Positions 15,238 through 19,494 of a DNA stretch of 19,494 bases are shown one piece after another. The position numbers and the translations under genes were made by a program. The stretch comes from Bacillota bacterium. GTDB lineage: Bacteria > Bacillota > Clostridia > Oscillospirales > Ruminococcaceae. Under the pieces are notes generated by a model. The model saw nothing but the letters and a program-made list of their open reading frames with translations, did not search any database and had not been told where the DNA came from. Position 1 is the stretch's first letter. Each line of letters starts with the position of its first letter. The stretch is taken from the NCBI GenBank assembly GCA_023413185.1, contig JAEZQD010000137.1:1-19494 (forward strand), read 5' to 3'.

Positions 15238-16171
15238 GTTTTATGATGAACAGGGATTTGTCGTTACAGAGAAGATTAACGATTATGCGGTGAATAACCC
15301 GTCACAGATTGCACACATCAGCGAGGAGCGCTATACGCAGCAGATTCGCAGTGCCTGTCAGTCGATTAGCGAAAACCTTTCGCGCAGCCATATTGTGTTG
15401 CTGGCGGGTCCCAGCGCGTCGGGAAAAACAATTACCGCACACCGTTTTCGGACAATGCTTAAGCAGGAGTTTCAGATTAACAGCCTTGTCGTTTCGCTCG
15501 ATGATTTTTATATTAACCAGGAGCTTTTACCCACTCTGCCGGACGGTTCAAAGGACCTAGAGACGGTTTATGCGCTTGACATTGAATGCATCCATCGTTG
15601 TTTTGCAGAGCTAATCGGTACAAACCATACCTGTTTGCCGGTATTCGATTTTTTAAACGCCAGACGGGCAGATGCATGTAACGAGATTACGCTGGGTGAG
15701 AATGATATCCTAATCGTAGAGGGGATTCATGCGTTAAACCCCATCATCACCGAGGGCATGGACCGCGAACGTTTCTTTCGGTTGTTTATCAGCGTTCAGG
15801 GTGAGTATCGTCTTAACGGAGATGTAATACTCGACCATACCGTCATCCGTTTTATTCGAAGATGCGTGCGCGACTATACTCACCGAGCATCTACACTGGA
15901 AAATACGGCAAGCATGTGGACATCGGTGCGGGTTGGCGAAAAGAAATATATCTCACCGTACAAACACTATGCTGACTTTATTATAGATTCACTGATTCTT
16001 TACGAGCCCTGTGTGCTGCTGCAATTTTTGCGTCCTCTGATAGAAACGATGGATTTTACAAGCGAACACTATCCGCGCTTTGAGAAGATTCGCGACGTTT
16101 TGGGCTACTTTGCCCAGATGAGTCCCGATTGCGTTGCGACCGACTCGTTGCTGCGGGAGTTTATAGATTGA
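15227..16171 (+). CDS. Uridine-kinase-like P-loop nucleoside kinase
   Basis: A 314-residue kinase of the PRK/uridine kinase family. Walker A is GPSASGKT (61-68), followed by SLDDFYIN, which holds the base and Mg-binding Asp pair, and LIVEGIHALNP, the lid-domain Walker-B-like strand. The tail (TRHRAST-type RRCVRDYTHRAS) corresponds to the substrate lid. Related clostridial nucleoside kinases carry an N-terminal TGS-type extension; this protein has instead a short acidic N-terminus of about 50 residues. The probable reaction is phosphorylation of uridine or cytidine for salvage, but several members of this subfamily are uncharacterised. GAAGGA at 15216-15221 is 5 nt before ATG 15227, inside hemZ. 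The 11-nt overlap indicates cotranscription. Confidence 0.8.
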   Translation: MIDEFYDEQGFVVTEKINDYAVNNPSQIAHISEERYTQQIRSACQSISENLSRSHIVLLAGPSASGKTITAHRFRTMLKQEFQINSLVVSLDDFYINQELLPTLPDGSKDLETVYALDIECIHRCFAELIGTNHTCLPVFDFLNARRADACNEITLGENDILIVEGIHALNPIITEGMDRERFFRLFISVQGEYRLNGDVILDHTVIRFIRRCVRDYTHRASTLENTASMWTSVRVGEKKYISPYKHYADFIIDSLILYEPCVLLQFLRPLIETMDFTSEHYPRFEKIRDVLGYFAQMSPDCVATDSLLREFID

Positions 16172-16188
16172 CAAAAGGGAGAAAAACA

Positions 16189-16473
16189 ATGAATTCTTTC
16201 GATGATTTTGCGACCACTGCTCAAAACCTGTTTGACAACGCGTGTAAAGCAACCGGAGAATTTGTAAACACCTCCAAGCTGCGCGTAGAGCGAATGAACC
16301 TGAAATCCGATCTGGAGCGCGCTTACTCAAAGCTGGGAAAGCTGCATTATTCGGCAGCGAAAAACGGTCAAAGCGAGGATGACGTTAAGGCGGAAAACAA
16401 CGTCATTGCAAAGATTGACGCGCTGCTGAAGCGGATTTCTGACCTGACTGCTGAGATTAACGAACAGGAATAG
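16189..16473 (+). CDS. Small coiled-coil protein of unknown function
   Basis: A 94-residue, charged, almost wholly helical protein. The first 30 residues (MNSFDDFATTAQNLF...) form an amphipathic helix; residues 30-94 carry heptad-like Leu/Ile spacing ending in ISDLTAEINEQE, so coiled coil is likely. It has one Cys, no signal peptide, no membrane segment. It resembles short clostridial proteins that have the same helical part followed by a zinc ribbon; no zinc ribbon is present here. AAGGGAG at 16175-16181 is 7 nt before ATG 16189, an excellent site, so it is expressed. It is the last gene of the recJ-rel operon, 17 nt after the kinase and followed by a terminator-like hairpin. I do not recognise a specific function. 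Confidence 0.75.
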   Translation: MNSFDDFATTAQNLFDNACKATGEFVNTSKLRVERMNLKSDLERAYSKLGKLHYSAAKNGQSEDDVKAENNVIAKIDALLKRISDLTAEINEQE

Positions 16474-16499
16474 TCTGCTGTTGCGGTAATCGCTAGGAA

Positions 16500-16532
16500 C
16501 CTGCAAGCAAAATAATGCTGCAGGCTTGTTTG
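16500..16532 (+). terminator. Terminator-like hairpin ending the recJ-rel operon
   Basis: CCTGC and AGCA (16500-16509, one bulged A) pair with TGCT and GCAGG (16516-16524), followed by CTTGTTTG, a weak T-rich tail. The stem is about 9 bp with a 6-nt AT loop. The imperfect T-run lowers confidence, but the position 27 nt after the last gene fits. Confidence 0.5.
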
Positions 16533-16614
16533 ATGCGTTCAAACAGCAGCGACACTTATCAGTCACTTATATTAATAATTCAAATAAAAACATCCTGTAA
16601 AGGGCGTGATATGG

Positions 16615-18369
16615 TTGCCCGCAAGACAAAAACAGAGCTTTTTACATGGTGCGCTGATACTTACAGTCGCCACCGTCCTTGTAAAGGTGATTGGTGCAGT
16701 TTTTAAAATACCCTTAACACTGGTGCTGGGAGCCGAAGGGTCTGCGCATTTTTATACCGCATACGACATCTTTAATCCCGTTTCCGCCATCGCGATTGCG
16801 GGGTTACCCGTCGCAGTATCCAAGCTGGTATCCGAAAATGCGGCGCGCGGACGATTTCGTGATGTGAGACGGATTCGTCGACTTTCGTTGTTGCTGTTTT
16901 GTATCACCGGCACCGTGGGATTTGTTGTCACCTTCTTTTTTGCGCGCCCTTTTGCCGACCTTGTCGGTAACCCCTCGGGCGTTATCCCAATTATGGCGAT
17001 TGCCCCGGCGGTATTGTTTTTGTGCCTGATGTCGTCGTATCGCGGATACTACGAAGGTCTGCGTAATATGTACCCCACGGCGATATCCCAGGTTGCCGAG
17101 GCACTTGCAAAGCTTGTTTTGGGGTACGGGCTTTCTTTGATTATCATGCGAATTGGTCTTGAAGACTACGATAAAACCGGCACTGTATTCGGCGTAGCCG
17201 CGGATTCTGTGGCTTCGGCACAAACCGTGGTATTACCATTCGCCGCGGCAGGGGCAATAGCGGGTGTTACGCTGAGCACCTTGTTTGGGCTCGCTTATCT
17301 ACTGCTTCGGCATTTTAAGAATGGTGACGGTATCTCAAAACAAGAACTGCTGCGGTCGCCGCCTGCCAAACCCAATAAGGAACTTTTAAAGGCGCTTGTT
17401 CGCATTGGGGTGCCGGTGTGTCTCGGTTCTCTTGTGCTCAGCCTCACCTCAACCATCGATCTCGCTTCCGTTATGAATCGATTGTCCGTTGCCGTGGGCA
17501 CCGATGCCCAAACAATACTGAACATGTACTCGGGAATGCTGCCGCAGGATATTACACTCGATCGCCTGCCGTCTTTTTTGTTCGGCACCTATAAAGGGCT
17601 GCCGCTTACCATTTTTCATCTGGTACCCGCCATAACCACCGCGTTTGGAATCAGTGCGCTGCCCGCGGTTTCTGCCGCGTGGGCTAAAAGCGATAAAACC
17701 GACCTGAAGCGCAATGTGGAGTCCTCGCTTCGCGTAACCGCGTTGATAGCGGTTCCCGCCGGTCTTGGAATGTCGGCGCTTACGGGACCAATCCTTACCT
17801 TGCTTTACAACTTTTCGGGGGACGGTCTTGTGGGTGAGGTTGCGATCTCCACGCCGATCCTTGCGCTTATGGGTGTCAGCGTCATTTTTGTGGCGATAGC
17901 AAGCCCGATCGGTGCGGTTTTGCAGGCAGTGGGCAGGGCGGATCTGCCCGTTAAGTATATGGCGATCGGCGGCGCGCTTAAGCTGCTTGTCAACTATCTG
18001 CTTGTGGCAATTCCAGGGGTAAATATACTCGGTGCGCCGGTTGGAACGCTTTTGTGTTACGTCTTTATTGCGGTCGCCAGTATCATCTCGGTATGCAAGA
18101 ACACGCGCACCGTCCCCAGCTTTACCAGCGTATTCATCAAGCCGCTTTGCGCGGGACTTTTGTGCGCCGGCGGCGCATATGCGTCGTATGGGTTCCTTTC
18201 TCGTATCATAGATTCTCGCCTGAGCACCGTACTTGCCATCCTGATTGCGGGCTGTATCTACCTGTTTGCACTGTTCTTGATACGAGGAATCAGTGCCGAT
18301 GACATCAGAATGCTGCCGCAAGGAGAAAAAATCGCTAAAGTACTTGAAAATCGCGGAATTATAGGGTAA
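16615..18369 (+). CDS. SpoVB/YabM/MurJ-family lipid flippase (MOP superfamily)
   Basis: A membrane protein of about 584 residues with roughly 14 hydrophobic segments, of the MOP (MATE-like) superfamily. It begins KQSFLHGALIL, then KVIGAVFKIPL, RGYYEG and LGAPVGTLLCY, matching SpoVB and YabM. The family moves lipid-linked wall precursors across the membrane; SpoVB serves the spore cortex. The start is uncertain. AAAGGG at 16599-16604 is 10 nt before TTG 16615 (chosen) and 1 nt before GTG 16606. The ATG at 16611, with ideal 6-nt spacing, is in another frame, and removing one A from the A5 run at 16628-16632 would join it to this protein. Its place before mazG and HU corresponds to yabM in Bacillus. 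Confidence 0.85.
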   Translation: MPARQKQSFLHGALILTVATVLVKVIGAVFKIPLTLVLGAEGSAHFYTAYDIFNPVSAIAIAGLPVAVSKLVSENAARGRFRDVRRIRRLSLLLFCITGTVGFVVTFFFARPFADLVGNPSGVIPIMAIAPAVLFLCLMSSYRGYYEGLRNMYPTAISQVAEALAKLVLGYGLSLIIMRIGLEDYDKTGTVFGVAADSVASAQTVVLPFAAAGAIAGVTLSTLFGLAYLLLRHFKNGDGISKQELLRSPPAKPNKELLKALVRIGVPVCLGSLVLSLTSTIDLASVMNRLSVAVGTDAQTILNMYSGMLPQDITLDRLPSFLFGTYKGLPLTIFHLVPAITTAFGISALPAVSAAWAKSDKTDLKRNVESSLRVTALIAVPAGLGMSALTGPILTLLYNFSGDGLVGEVAISTPILALMGVSVIFVAIASPIGAVLQAVGRADLPVKYMAIGGALKLLVNYLLVAIPGVNILGAPVGTLLCYVFIAVASIISVCKNTRTVPSFTSVFIKPLCAGLLCAGGAYASYGFLSRIIDSRLSTVLAILIAGCIYLFALFLIRGISADDIRMLPQGEKIAKVLENRGIIG

Positions 18370-18409
18370 TATATAAATGTTTTAACAATTGGAAACTGAG
18401 GAGCGGATT

Positions 18410-19213
18410 GTGGAGTTTGAGTTTAGGCAAAAATACACAATAAACGATTTACTAGACATCATGGATATCCTTCGCTCAGAGCATGGATGCCCGTGGGATA
18501 GAGAGCAAACACATTGTACTATCAGAAAAAACTTTATCGAAGAGGTCTACGAGGTTTGTGAAGCAATTGACAACAACGACACATCCCTGTTAAAGGAAGA
18601 ACTGGGAGACGTGCTGCTGCAGGTCGTGTTTCACTGCCAAATGGAAAAGGAGCTAGCAAACTTCGACTTTGATGATGTTGCGGACGGTATCTGCAAAAAA
18701 CTGATAGTGCGTCACCCACACATCTTCACCGAGCAGGGGAAAACCCTAACCGCCGATGAGGTGCTCGTCAATTGGGATAACATTAAGAATTCACATAAAG
18801 GGATGACATCGCACACGCAGAACATGGAGAACGTTCCCCGTGTACTGCCTGCGCTGATGCGAGCGCAAAAGGTTCAGTCAAGAGCCGCAAAAAGCGGGTT
18901 TGACTATCCGGACATCCGCTATGCGCTTGCGGATTTGACCAGCGAGCTTTCAGAGCTGATGCGTGCTGTTGCCGATGGCGACAACGCCGCGTGTCAGGAA
19001 GAGCTTGGTGATCTGATTTTTTCCTGTGTGAATTTATCCAGGTTCCTCTCACTTGATTCGGAGGAGGCGCTTACTGCTTCAACCGACAAGTTTATTAATC
19101 GGTTTTCGCAGGTTGAACAACTTGCCAAAACCAACAGCGTCGATATGACCCTTGCGGATATCAGTGAGTTGGACAAGCTTTGGAAAGAAGCTAAGAAAAA
19201 CAGGCAGGTCTAA
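18410..19213 (+). CDS. mazG: Nucleoside triphosphate pyrophosphohydrolase MazG
   Basis: MazG hydrolyses (d)NTPs to the monophosphate and pyrophosphate, clearing noncanonical nucleotides. The 267-residue protein has two MazG domains. The first has GCPWDREQTH, Glu44-Glu45-x-x-Glu48 and Glu64-x-x-Asp67, the four-helix-bundle metal site. The second has SELMRAV, EELGDLIF and NLSRFLSLD with the same acidic pattern. The start is GTG 18410: GAGGAG at 18398-18403 is 6 nt before it, whereas TTG 18389 has no site; the resulting N-terminus FEFRQKYTINDLL is usual. It follows the flippase by 40 nt and precedes HU by 30 nt, as in the yabM-yabN region of Bacillus and many Clostridia. Confidence 0.94.
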   Translation: MEFEFRQKYTINDLLDIMDILRSEHGCPWDREQTHCTIRKNFIEEVYEVCEAIDNNDTSLLKEELGDVLLQVVFHCQMEKELANFDFDDVADGICKKLIVRHPHIFTEQGKTLTADEVLVNWDNIKNSHKGMTSHTQNMENVPRVLPALMRAQKVQSRAAKSGFDYPDIRYALADLTSELSELMRAVADGDNAACQEELGDLIFSCVNLSRFLSLDSEEALTASTDKFINRFSQVEQLAKTNSVDMTLADISELDKLWKEAKKNRQV

Positions 19214-19243
19214 AATAACGAAGAATTTTCGGAGGGAAACAGA

Positions 19244-19494
19244 ATGACAAAGACTGAGTTGATCAATGCGGTTGCCGAGCAATCAGAGCTCTCTAAAAAG
19301 GATGCTGACAAGGCTGTTAACGCCGTGTTTGAGGCCATAGCGGCAACACTGGCAAGCGGCGAAAAGGTACAGATCGTTGGCTTTGGCTCTTTTGAAGTAA
19401 AGTCCCGCAGCCAGAGAGTTGGCCGCAACCCCAGAACCAAAGAGGAGATTGTCATCCCCGCTTCTAAGCTTCCCGTATTTAAGGCAGGCAAGTC
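19244..19494 (+). CDS. hup: HU family DNA-binding protein (3' end beyond window)
   Basis: The first 83 codons of an HU protein. It begins MTKTELINAVAE, has VGFGSFEV, the arm with GRNPRTKEE, and IPASKLPVFKAGK. HU is usually 90-91 residues, so only 7-8 codons and the stop lie beyond the window. HU dimers bend and package DNA without sequence specificity. GGAGGG at 19231-19236 is 7 nt before ATG 19244, a very strong site that fits an abundant protein. It starts 30 nt after mazG, where a separate strong promoter inside mazG is possible. In related genomes rqcP (yabO) follows. Confidence 0.97.
   Translation, partial: MTKTELINAVAEQSELSKKDADKAVNAVFEAIAATLASGEKVQIVGFGSFEVKSRSQRVGRNPRTKEEIVIPASKLPVFKAGK

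Noticed and set aside
17449..18321. 290-residue minus-strand open frame opposite the flippase
   Set aside because: Very rich in Arg, Gly and Asp as expected of antisense to membrane-protein codons; no ribosome binding site and no domain pattern.
1..19494. Insertion sequence, prophage, CRISPR array, tRNA or rRNA genes
   Set aside because: No transposase-like or phage-like product, no spaced direct repeats, and no cloverleaf or rRNA signature was seen on either strand.

Overview
The window looks like a chromosomal housekeeping segment from a spore-forming, low-to-mid GC Gram-positive bacterium of class Clostridia, probably an Oscillospirales (Ruminococcaceae-like) lineage. The reasons are the content and order of the genes: a PdaB-like spore deacetylase, CdaA/CdaR, bifunctional Rel followed by Dtd, a metallo-hydrolase and HemZ, and a SpoVB/YabM flippase followed by MazG and HU. 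Strong AGGAGG-type ribosome binding sites, frequent GTG/TTG starts and sigma-A-like promoters fit this. The assignment is inference; no rRNA or tRNA is present to anchor it.

Layout. (1) Positions 1-510 are AT-rich and essentially noncoding. The first 10 bases hold the start of a leftward gene with a good ribosome binding site; a short minus-strand open frame of unknown status and a sporulation-type promoter candidate follow. (2) 511-4102 carries a PdaB-like deacetylase, ispD-ispF (MEP isoprenoid pathway), and a translationally coupled pair of a DUF3343 putative S/Se carrier and a cysteine-desulfurase-like enzyme. (3) 4181-6575 is a cdaA-cdaR unit with its own extended -10 promoter, a hairpin-rich leader of about 170 nt and a rho-independent terminator. 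(4) 6624-8216 is a COG2509-type FAD protein. (5) 8270-16532 is a long putative operon from a good promoter: recJ, rel, dtd, a metallo-beta-lactamase hydrolase, hemZ, a uridine-kinase-like P-loop kinase and a small coiled-coil protein, ending in a terminator-like hairpin. (6) 16615-19494 holds a SpoVB/YabM-like flippase, mazG and a truncated HU gene; in related genomes this block continues to rqcP, yabP, yabQ and divIC.

The genes cover nucleotide second messengers (c-di-AMP by CdaA, (p)ppGpp by Rel), isoprenoid precursors and envelope lipid transport, spore cortex, DNA repair, quality control of nucleotides and aminoacyl-tRNAs, and redox or radical-SAM chemistry.

No mobile element, CRISPR array, phage module or evident new multi-gene system was found. 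The most useful oddities are an apparent frame problem at the start of the flippase gene (A5 run at 16628-16632), an Asp-to-Asn change in the deacetylase catalytic motif, an atypical SQFT motif in Dtd, the structured cdaA leader, and the absence of apt between recJ and rel.
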